From Actinomycetales bacterium (GTDB taxonomy: Bacteria > Actinomycetota > Actinomycetes > Actinomycetales > Microbacteriaceae): a DNA stretch of 5,851 nucleotides. Below, piece by piece: positions 1 through 5,824 of the stretch. Position 1 is the first letter of the stretch; each line of letters starts with the position of its first letter. Under the pieces are notes generated by a model. That model was not told where the DNA came from, ran no database searches, and saw only the letters and a list, made by a program, of their open reading frames with translations. The position numbers and the translations under genes are program-made. The stretch is from the NCBI GenBank assembly GCA_015655255.1, contig JAATFJ010000368.1, positions 1 through 5,851 of the forward strand, read 5' to 3'.

Positions 1-746
1 TCGAGCTCGGTCAGGAGGTGAGCGAGCTCCAGCGCACCGTCCTCACGGAGGGCACCGGTGACACCGTCGCCGAGGGAGACTACGTCAGCTACGCGCTCAG
101 CGCCTTCGACGGCGACACGGGAGAGCGGCTCGGCGATGCAGGCTATGCTGCGGGCGAGATGCTTCCGACGGTGATGGACTCCTCCTCGGCCGTGGGCCAG
201 ATCATCGGCTGCGTGCCGGTGGGCTCGCGGCTCTCCGTCGTCTTCCCGACGAGCGATGACGCCGCAGCGCAGTTCTACGTCGTCGACGTGCTCGACATCG
301 TTCCCACCGCCGCATGGGGTGCGGAGCAGACCCCCGTCGACGGCATGCCGACGGTGACCCTCGCCTCCGACGGCGAGCCGAGCGTTGAGATCCCCGATGC
401 CGACGCCCCCACCGATCTGCAGATCTCCGTCCTCAAACAGGGCGATGGCGAGGCGGTCGCCGACGGCGACACGACGCTGCTGCAGTACTACGGCGTGAAC
501 TGGGCGACGGGGGAGAGCTTCGACTCCTCCTGGGCCAACGGGGCGCCGATTTCGATCGACGGCAATACCTACGTCGAGGGCTTCATCGAGGCGCTGGCGG
601 GGCAGAAGGCTGGATCGCAGGTGCTCGTCGTCATCCCGCCCGCCCTCGGCTACGGCGAGGCGAGCGACTCCAACACGAGCGAGCTCGCCGGGCAGACGCT
701 CGTCTTCGTCATCGACATCCTCGCGACGGCGCACGCCGCCGCCTGA
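1..746 (+). CDS. FKBP-type peptidyl-prolyl cis-trans isomerase, two FKBP domains, 5' end missing
   Basis: Catalyses cis-trans isomerisation of X-Pro bonds and helps proteins fold. The frame is open from the first base (first whole codon at 3), so the gene starts upstream. A GTG at 18 is not a credible start, because its AGGAGG overlaps the codon itself. Residues below count from that GTG. Residues 130-236 form a well-kept FKBP fold: LQYYG (155-159), FDSS (168-171), VEGFIEALAG (186-195), PALGYGE (208-214) and LVFVIDIL (228-235). The usual pocket tryptophan is replaced by F189, while the tyrosine (Y212) and phenylalanine (F168, F230) positions remain. Residues 1-96 look like a second, degenerate FKBP domain (GCVPVGSRLSVVFP, then YVVDVLDI) that lacks the ALGYG loop. 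Actinobacterial relatives are usually secreted lipoproteins. A signal peptide and lipobox would be upstream and cannot be seen. Family assignment is firm; location is inferred. Confidence 0.9.
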   Translation, partial: ELGQEVSELQRTVLTEGTGDTVAEGDYVSYALSAFDGDTGERLGDAGYAAGEMLPTVMDSSSAVGQIIGCVPVGSRLSVVFPTSDDAAAQFYVVDVLDIVPTAAWGAEQTPVDGMPTVTLASDGEPSVEIPDADAPTDLQISVLKQGDGEAVADGDTTLLQYYGVNWATGESFDSSWANGAPISIDGNTYVEGFIEALAGQKAGSQVLVVIPPALGYGEASDSNTSELAGQTLVFVIDILATAHAAA

Positions 747-752
747 GCCGGT

Positions 753-784
753 CGGTATGCCTCCGAGGAATCGGAGGCATACCG
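753..784. terminator. Perfect 14-bp hairpin after the FKBP gene
   Basis: The arms 753-766 (CGGTATGCCTCCGA) and 771-784 are exact reverse complements around the tetraloop GGAA, which fits the GNRA type. The hairpin begins six bases after the FKBP stop codon (744-746). No T-run follows on either strand. This resembles the U-tract-poor hairpin terminators common in high-GC actinobacteria. The position makes transcript 3'-end formation the likely role, and symmetry allows it to work in both directions. Termination itself is inferred. Confidence 0.75.
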
Positions 785-825
785 AAACCTCGGAGGGATT
801 CGGTCGAATCGTCCGAGAAGCCTGT

Positions 826-848
826 CCTTCTCCGAGGCTTCGGAGGGG
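826..848 (-). terminator. Hairpin after the murE stop codon
   Basis: The arms CTCCGA (830-835) and TCGGAG (840-845) pair around the loop GGCT. Wobble pairs 829/846 and 828/847 and a C-G pair 827/848 extend the stem. It lies just beyond the murE stop codon (858-860, read leftwards). The six-base stem core and four-base loop match the core of the hairpin at 753-784, so each convergent gene ends in a version of the same hairpin. There is no clear U-tract. An alternative larger stem pairs 788-795 with 830-837 and would compete with it. Confidence 0.5.
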
Positions 849-857
849 TGACGCGGC

Positions 858-2474
858 TCAGTCCGGGTAGGGAACCGGCCACACCGGCTCCGGCACGGGC
901 CACCCCGCATCGCGGAGGGCGCGGCGCGCGAGCTCCCGCGCAGAATAGGGCGTGCGGACGCCGCGGATATCGCGGTAATCCTGGTGACCGGGACCCGCCC
1001 AGAGGATCGCATCCCCCTCGCCCACGAGGGACACGGCCTCGACGATGGCCTTCTCCGGCGGGGAGAACACGTGGATCTCCGCATCGGGCCGCGCCGTCCG
1101 AGCACCCTCGAGGAGCGTCGCGCGGATGGAATCGGGGTCCTCGAAGCGCGGGTGGTGATCGGTGATGACGAGGATGTCGCTGCCCTCGACGGCCGTGCGC
1201 CCCATATCGTGCCGCTTCGTCGCGTCGCGGTCGCCGTCGGCGCCGAAGAGCATGAGGACCTTGCCCGGGGTGACCCGGCGCACCGCGGCGAGGGTCTTCT
1301 TGAAGGCATCGGGCGAGTGCCCGAAATCGACGTAGACGGCGGGACCGCGCTCTCCCGAGACGAGCTGGGTGCGGCCGGGGAGATACGCGCGGATGCCGCC
1401 GTCGCGAGCGAGCGCGGCGACGATGCGTTCCCAGTCGTACCCTGCCTCGACGAGCATGACGATCGCGAGACCCGCGTTGGCCGCCATATGCGGTCCGATG
1501 ACGGGAACCGTCGTCGTGAGCGTGCGGCCCGCGGGGCCCGTGAGGGTGAACGTCGTCCCGCGCTGGCGCTCCTCATCGATCGTCACGACCCAGTCGGCGC
1601 GCGCAGCGGACTCCGGATCGGCGGCGATGGCCGGGGTCCCGATCGTCGTCACGGGGACCTCCGCCCCGGCGACGACGCGCACGCCCGCGGGGGAGTCGAG
1701 GCAGACGATGCCGCGACGCGACCTGTCCGCGGAAAACAGCGGAAGCTTCGCGTGGAAGTACTCGTCCATATCGGCGTAGTCGTCGAGATGGTCGTGCGTG
1801 AGGTTGGTGAAGCCCGCGACATCGAACACGATGCCGTCGACACGGTGCCGGGACAGGGCCTGCGCGCTCACCTCGACGGCGACGGCCTCGACGCCGCGCT
1901 CGCGCATGAGGGCGAGAAGCGCGTGCATCTCCGAGGCCTCCGGCGTCGTGAGCCGGGAGACGATCACCTGGCCGGCGATATGCCGTTCCGCGGTGGAGGA
2001 GAGACCCGTGACGACGCCGAGCTGATCGAGGATCCCCTCCAGGAGGTGCGAGACGCTCGTCTTCCCGTTCGTGCCCGTCGTCCCGAAGAGCAGCGGAAGG
2101 GCGTCGTCCGCCCCCGTTCCGTAGATCCAGGCGCTCAGCGCGCCGAGGCTCCCGCGCGGATCGTCGACGATGAGCACGGGCAGACCTGAGCCCTCGGCGA
2201 TCGCCGCGCCCTCCTCATCCGTGATGATCGCGACCGCGCCCTTCTCGGCGGCGGCGGCGGCGAACTCCGCGCCGTGCAGGTGCGCGCCGTGGATGGCGAC
2301 GAAGGCCTCGCCGGGGCGGAGATCGGCCGTGGCGAGGGTGATCCCGCTCACGGAGACGCCGTCGATGTCGCCGCGGACGGCACGGGTGAAACGGGCGGCG
2401 AGTTCGGACAGGTCGTGCTGCGGGGGATTCTCGGGACGGAGCACGGGAGGAAGGCCCGATGGTGTGGTCGGCAT
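858..2474 (-). CDS. murE: UDP-N-acetylmuramyl-tripeptide synthetase, MurE-type Mur ligase
   Basis: A cytoplasmic, ATP-dependent ligase that adds the third (diamino) amino acid to UDP-MurNAc-L-Ala-D-Glu in peptidoglycan precursor synthesis. The 538 residues contain the N-terminal UDP-MurNAc-binding domain (about 25-115), the central ATPase with P-loop GTTGTNGKTS (131-140), TTPE (176-179), NLTHDHLDDY (224-233), the presumed carbamylated lysine K243, and the C-terminal domain with GADGDRDATKR (411-421). Family-typical LRPENPP at 12-18 supports the ATG at 2474. The purine-rich GGAAGGA sits only two bases before it. The substrate-pocket motif reads DHHPR (439-443) instead of DNPR, and GHQDY (496-500) replaces GHEDY, so meso-diaminopimelate may not be the substrate. 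EVSSH is changed to EVSAQ (201-205). The protein ends in a duplicated WPVP segment. It stands alone here, without murF or other division-cluster genes. A second MurE paralogue elsewhere in the genome is possible. Confidence 0.93.
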   Translation of the reverse strand: MPTTPSGLPPVLRPENPPQHDLSELAARFTRAVRGDIDGVSVSGITLATADLRPGEAFVAIHGAHLHGAEFAAAAAEKGAVAIITDEEGAAIAEGSGLPVLIVDDPRGSLGALSAWIYGTGADDALPLLFGTTGTNGKTSVSHLLEGILDQLGVVTGLSSTAERHIAGQVIVSRLTTPEASEMHALLALMRERGVEAVAVEVSAQALSRHRVDGIVFDVAGFTNLTHDHLDDYADMDEYFHAKLPLFSADRSRRGIVCLDSPAGVRVVAGAEVPVTTIGTPAIAADPESAARADWVVTIDEERQRGTTFTLTGPAGRTLTTTVPVIGPHMAANAGLAIVMLVEAGYDWERIVAALARDGGIRAYLPGRTQLVSGERGPAVYVDFGHSPDAFKKTLAAVRRVTPGKVLMLFGADGDRDATKRHDMGRTAVEGSDILVITDHHPRFEDPDSIRATLLEGARTARPDAEIHVFSPPEKAIVEAVSLVGEGDAILWAGPGHQDYRDIRGVRTPYSARELARRALRDAGWPVPEPVWPVPYPD

Positions 2475-2483
2475 GGTCCTTCC
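2475..2483 (-). promoter_or_regulatory. Ribosome binding site of murE, short spacing
   Basis: On the minus strand GGAAGGACC lies directly before ATG. The purine-rich GGAAGGA ends only two bases before the start, closer than the usual five to nine. No better-spaced site is seen for the nearby in-frame GTG at codon 11, so the ATG at 2474 is kept as the start. Confidence 0.45.
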
Positions 2484-2557
2484 ATGCTCTCACGGCGCCC
2501 GGGCGTTCCCGGGGCAGCGCCCCGGCGGGGCCACAGCATTTTCCTCAGCGGAGGCAG

Positions 2558-2563
2558 TAGCGT
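2558..2563 (+). promoter_or_regulatory. Candidate -10 box giving a leaderless protease mRNA
   Basis: TAGCGT fits the actinobacterial TANNNT -10 pattern and ends six bases before the GTG start at 2570. That would place the transcription start on the start codon itself. Leaderless mRNAs of this geometry are common in actinobacteria. A GGAGG at 2550-2554 is 15 bases from the start, too far for normal use as a ribosome binding site. No clear -35 element is visible, so this is a moderate-confidence inference. Confidence 0.4.
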
Positions 2564-2569
2564 GAGCGG

Positions 2570-3886
2570 GTGGAAATCCTGTTGTATCTCGGCGGCATCG
2601 TCTTCATGCTCGTCGGGCTCGGCCTCTCCATCGGGCTGCACGAGATCGGGCACCTCGTCCCCGCGAAGCTCTTTGGCGTCTACGTCGGCCAGTACATGAT
2701 CGGCTTCGGCCCCCGGCTGTGGTCGAAGAAGATCGGCGAGACCGAGTACGGCATCAAGGCTCTGCCCGTCGGCGGCTTCATCTCCATGTCGGGCATGTAT
2801 CCCGCCTCCCGCGGTGCGAGCGCGGGGAAGGGACTCTTCCGCAGCCTCGTCCAGGATGCCCGCTCCGCGAACGACGAGACGATCGTCGACGGTGCAGAGG
2901 ACCGCGTCTTCTACCGGCTCCCCGTGTGGAAGCGCATCGTCGTCATGCTCGGCGGCCCCGTCATGAACCTCATCCTCGCCGTGCTCATCTTCACGGTCCT
3001 CCTCGCCGGGATCGGCGTACTGCAGGGGACGACGACGATCTCCGCGGTGAGCGAATGCGTCCTCCCCGCAGCGACGACGCAGACGGAGTGCACGGCGGAC
3101 GATCCCGCCGCGCCCGCCGCCGAGGCCGGCATCCTTCCCGGAGACGTCCTCGTGAGCATCGACGGGGAAGCGGTGGACACCTTCGCCGACGCCTCCGCGA
3201 TCATCCAGGCGTCGCCCTGCACAGCCCTCGACGTCGTCGTCGACCGTGCGGGAGAGCACGTCGACGTCACCCTCACCCCCGTCGCCGCCGAGCGTCAGGA
3301 GGTCGACGCGAACGGGCAGGGCGTCGTCGACGACAACGGCGATCCCGTGCTCCACGAGGTCGGCTTCGCGGGGATCACGGCCCAGCTCGGCTATGTGCGT
3401 CAGTCCCTCGGGAGCGGCGTCGAGGCGGCGGCGGACAACGTCGCGCGCGTCGGCTCGATGATCGTGACCCTTCCCACGAAGCTCTGGGACGTCGGCGTCT
3501 CCCTCGTCACGGGCTCCGAACGTGACCCCAACGGGCCCATCAGCGTCGTCGGCGTCGGCCGTCTCGCGGGCGAGGTCGCTGCCACGGATGCGCCGATCCT
3601 CGATCGCTTCGTCACCCTTCTCGGCCTTCTCGGCTCCCTCAACGTCGCGCTCTTCGTCTTCAACCTCATCCCCCTGCTCCCGCTCGACGGCGGGCACGTC
3701 GTCGTCGCGCTGTGGGACGGCATCCGCCGGTTGTTCGCGAAGCTCTTCGGCCGTCCGCAGCCTGCACCCTCGGATGCGACGAGGCTCGTCCCGTTGACGA
3801 TCGTCGTGGCCACGATCCTCATCGCGATGGGGGCGCTGCTCCTCATCGCGGACGTGTTCAACCCCGTGCAGATCCTCGGAGGCTGA
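2570..3886 (+). CDS. rseP: Site-2-type intramembrane zinc metalloprotease, M50 family (RseP/Rip1-like), with PDZ domain
   Basis: A membrane-embedded protease that cuts transmembrane segments of its targets. In relatives (E. coli RseP, mycobacterial Rip1) these include anti-sigma factors, division proteins or signal-peptide remnants. The 438 residues match the family length. The zinc motif HEIGH (24-28) lies in the first membrane segment (about 4-24 and beyond). A second segment spans about 122-150 with GGPVMN (128-133). A PDZ-like domain follows at about 183-238 (EAGILPGDVLVSIDG). Two more segments lie at about 346-368 and 407-428. The third metal ligand is D373 in NLIPLLPLDGGH (365-376). GPISVVGVGRLAGE (322-335) is also family-typical. 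All catalytic residues are present. Cysteines at 163, 174 and 217, near or in the PDZ region, could form disulfides. The GTG start keeps the full first membrane segment. In many actinobacteria dxr and ispG flank this gene; here murE lies upstream instead. The substrate cannot be told from this window. Confidence 0.93.
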   Translation: MEILLYLGGIVFMLVGLGLSIGLHEIGHLVPAKLFGVYVGQYMIGFGPRLWSKKIGETEYGIKALPVGGFISMSGMYPASRGASAGKGLFRSLVQDARSANDETIVDGAEDRVFYRLPVWKRIVVMLGGPVMNLILAVLIFTVLLAGIGVLQGTTTISAVSECVLPAATTQTECTADDPAAPAAEAGILPGDVLVSIDGEAVDTFADASAIIQASPCTALDVVVDRAGEHVDVTLTPVAAERQEVDANGQGVVDDNGDPVLHEVGFAGITAQLGYVRQSLGSGVEAAADNVARVGSMIVTLPTKLWDVGVSLVTGSERDPNGPISVVGVGRLAGEVAATDAPILDRFVTLLGLLGSLNVALFVFNLIPLLPLDGGHVVVALWDGIRRLFAKLFGRPQPAPSDATRLVPLTIVVATILIAMGALLLIADVFNPVQILGG

Positions 3887-3906
3887 GCCCGCCCCTCAGT
3901 CGAGGA
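3873..3906. terminator. Convergent hairpin spanning both stop codons
   Basis: The inner arms CTGAG (3883-3887) and CTCAG (3895-3899) pair around a seven-base loop. Outer arms TCCTCG (3873-3878) and CGAGGA (3901-3906) extend the stem across a small asymmetric bulge. The inner arms contain the TGA stop of the protease gene and the TCA complement of the facing gene's stop. With only nine bases between the stops, this is the only visible candidate for a shared bidirectional terminator. No U-tract is present. Confidence 0.4.
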
Positions 3907-5785
3907 CGTGGGCCACGAGACGGCCGAGGGTGTGGATACCGTCGCGGGAGAGGATCGACTCGAGGTGCCCCTGGATGGAGGCGAAGCCCGGGCCGCGGAG
4001 TGCGTAGACGTCCCCTGTCACAGGGTCGGCGGCGATCTCCGCATCGCCCACCACCGTCGTTCCCGGAGCAACCCGTGCGGTGAAGGTGTTATAGAACCCG
4101 ACGGAGGCCTCCTCGCCGAAGACGGGGACGGCCTTCTGCAGTCCCTGGTGCGGTGCATCGAGGGGGACGAGGGCGATGCCGAAGGAATCGGCGAGGATCT
4201 GATGGCTCAGGCAGACGGCCAGGAGCGGCCGTCCCGCGACGCGGCGCGCGGCGATGACCGCGTGCATCCGCGCGATGCGGGCACTGTCCTCATCGCGCGG
4301 GTCTCCGGGCCCCGGCCCCGCGATGACGAGGTCGGCGGCGTCAAGTTCCTCCTCCGTGACGATGTGCCACGGCGCGATGCGCACGTCCAGCCCGAGATGG
4401 CGCAGCTGATGCGCGAGCATCGTCGTGAAGCGGTCCTCCGCATCGACGACGATGGCTGAGTGTCCGCGGAACGGGCCGACGGGGGCACCGTCCTGCGGGG
4501 TGATCCAGAACTCCGCGAGACGCGCATTGCGGGAGGCCAGCAGCGATGCGATCTCCGGATCATCCGCAAGCTCGTCGCCCATACCGGGGGCATCGGAATC
4601 GGATTTAGCCTCGGCGATGCTGTCTCGGGCGACCGCGCCGATGGCACCCAGAACGCCGGCTGCCTTGCCGTGCGTCTCGCTCACTTCGCCGTGCGGGTCG
4701 GAATGCCGCACGAGGGTGGCGCCGACGGGGACACGCAGCAGGCCGTCGCGCAGATAGACCGTGCGGATGAGGATGGGGGCGTCGACGTCGTGCCCGCCGC
4801 CGTCATGCGGAGTGAAGAGCGCCGCGACGCCGGAATAGTAGCCGCGGGGCTTCGTCTCGTGGCGGCGGATGACCGTGCACGCGTTCTGCATGGGGGAACC
4901 CGTGACGGTGGGCGCGAACATCGTCTCGCGGAGGATGTCACGTGGGTCCAGGGCGCTGCGCCCGCGGAGCATGTACTCGGTATGGGTGAGACGCGACATG
5001 CGCTTGAGGTGCGGTCCCGTGATGCGTCCGCCGTCGGAGCATACGGCGCTCATCATCTTGAGCTCCTCGTCGACGACCATGAAGAGCTCTTCCGTCTCCT
5101 TCGTGGAAAAGAGGAACTCGGTGAGCGTCTCCTTGGTCGCGCCGGCAGAAGGGTGGCGGAAGGTGCCGGAGATGGGGTTCATCGTGACGATGCCGTCCCG
5201 GGCGACCACGTGCGCCTCGGGGCTCGCCCCAACGGCGATGAGGCCGGGAGTGATGACGGCGAAGGTCCAGTAGGCGCCGCGCTCGTGCTCGAGGAGGGCG
5301 CGGAACCAGGTGAGCGCCGCCGTGCGCTCGTCGGCCTCGATGTGCGCCGTGTAGTCGCGGCGGATGACGAAGTTCGCGCCATCGCCGCGGCCGATCTCCT
5401 CTGCGATGACCCGCTCCACGATCGTCGCGTACTCGTCGTCGCTGATGTCGAAGCCCGCGTCGCTCAGCGGGACAGGGTCGTGGGGGAGCGCGGCGACGAT
5501 GTCCTGCGCGGGGAAGGAACGATGCGCGTCGACGAGGAGGCAGCGCAGCGGCTCGCCGTCGTCCTGCGCGTCGAAGCCGCGCTCGCGGACCTGCCGGTAG
5601 GGCACCATCGCGAAGACCTCGCGGGGGGCGCCATTCTCATCGAGGGGGATGTCGGCGAGGAGGTCGACGTCGCGCAACTCTCCCGTGAGCAGCTCCACCT
5701 CCGCGGCGCCATCGCGGGCGATGAGCACGAAGGATGCGCCCTCATCGCGTCGTAGTTCGTCGAGCAGGGCGGCGGTATCCGTCAT
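3896..5785 (-). CDS. PhzE-like chorismate-amidating enzyme, TrpE-TrpG fusion (anthranilate or ADIC synthase)
   Basis: Uses glutamine-derived ammonia to aminate chorismate. The product is either anthranilate (tryptophan pathway) or 2-amino-2-deoxyisochorismate (phenazine and related metabolites). At 629 residues it matches PhzE length and domain order. The chorismate-binding part (about 1-385) has GANFVIRR (137-143 region), MNPISGT (202-208), FMVVDEELKMM (235-245), LTHTEY (266-271), VTGSPMQNA (294-302), GYYSGV (315-320) and VGATLVRHSDP (354-364). A linker follows, then a class I glutamine amidotransferase (about 442-629) with GPGPGD (490-495), nucleophile C525 in VCLSHQ, and H607/E609 in QGHLES. 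These motifs read like PhzE rather than canonical TrpE. No LLES tryptophan-binding motif is seen near the N terminus, where LLTGE (32-36) stands. Start: ATG at 5785, preceded by GGAGA at five-base spacing. No other phenazine or trp gene is in view, so the reaction remains undecided. Confidence 0.88.
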   Translation of the reverse strand: MTDTAALLDELRRDEGASFVLIARDGAAEVELLTGELRDVDLLADIPLDENGAPREVFAMVPYRQVRERGFDAQDDGEPLRCLLVDAHRSFPAQDIVAALPHDPVPLSDAGFDISDDEYATIVERVIAEEIGRGDGANFVIRRDYTAHIEADERTAALTWFRALLEHERGAYWTFAVITPGLIAVGASPEAHVVARDGIVTMNPISGTFRHPSAGATKETLTEFLFSTKETEELFMVVDEELKMMSAVCSDGGRITGPHLKRMSRLTHTEYMLRGRSALDPRDILRETMFAPTVTGSPMQNACTVIRRHETKPRGYYSGVAALFTPHDGGGHDVDAPILIRTVYLRDGLLRVPVGATLVRHSDPHGEVSETHGKAAGVLGAIGAVARDSIAEAKSDSDAPGMGDELADDPEIASLLASRNARLAEFWITPQDGAPVGPFRGHSAIVVDAEDRFTTMLAHQLRHLGLDVRIAPWHIVTEEELDAADLVIAGPGPGDPRDEDSARIARMHAVIAARRVAGRPLLAVCLSHQILADSFGIALVPLDAPHQGLQKAVPVFGEEASVGFYNTFTARVAPGTTVVGDAEIAADPVTGDVYALRGPGFASIQGHLESILSRDGIHTLGRLVAHVLD

Positions 5786-5790
5786 CGATG

Positions 5791-5795
5791 TCTCC
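5791..5795 (-). promoter_or_regulatory. Ribosome binding site of the PhzE-like gene
   Basis: GGAGA on the minus strand lies five bases before the ATG at 5785. Spacing and sequence are typical and support this start. Confidence 0.65.
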
Positions 5796-5824
5796 AGTGC
5801 AGGGCCCCGGAACCGGCTCTCACG

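Larger units (their letters stand above)
2475..2569. promoter_or_regulatory. Divergent intergenic region between murE and the M50 protease gene
   Basis: These 95 bases must carry the upstream signals of both genes. They hold a perfect ten-base palindrome CGCCCGGGCG (2496-2505) and a GC-rich inverted repeat GCCCC-GGC-GGGGC (2519-2531). Either could bind a regulator or simply reflect base composition. A candidate -10 element on the plus strand is listed separately. I could not identify a convincing promoter for murE on the minus strand. Confidence 0.5.

Noticed and set aside
18..20. GTG at 18 as the true start of the FKBP gene
   Set aside because: AGGAGG (13-18) overlaps the codon, so it cannot serve as its ribosome binding site, and the frame stays open to the window edge. 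The protein would also lack the usual export signal.
650..1576. Minus-strand frame spanning the convergent spacer
   Set aside because: It is Arg/Ser/Pro-rich, crosses the hairpin cluster and runs in another frame of murE. No family features are seen.
984..2189. Long open frame on the plus strand opposite murE
   Set aside because: Composition is rich in Arg, Asp and Gly with no recognisable domain. It is the antisense shadow of a well-supported gene in a high-GC genome.
2562..2564. GTG at 2562 as the protease start, with GGAGG at good spacing
   Set aside because: It is out of frame with the HEIGH-containing protein and leads into a frame without family similarity.
2348..3697. Long open frame on the minus strand opposite the protease gene
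   Set aside because: It overlaps both murE and the protease gene, is dominated by Asp, Glu, Arg and Gly, and has no motifs. It is a GC-driven shadow.
4460..5755. Long open frame on the plus strand opposite the PhzE-like gene
   Set aside because: It is entirely antisense to a gene with clear catalytic motifs, and shows low-complexity charged composition and no ribosome binding site.
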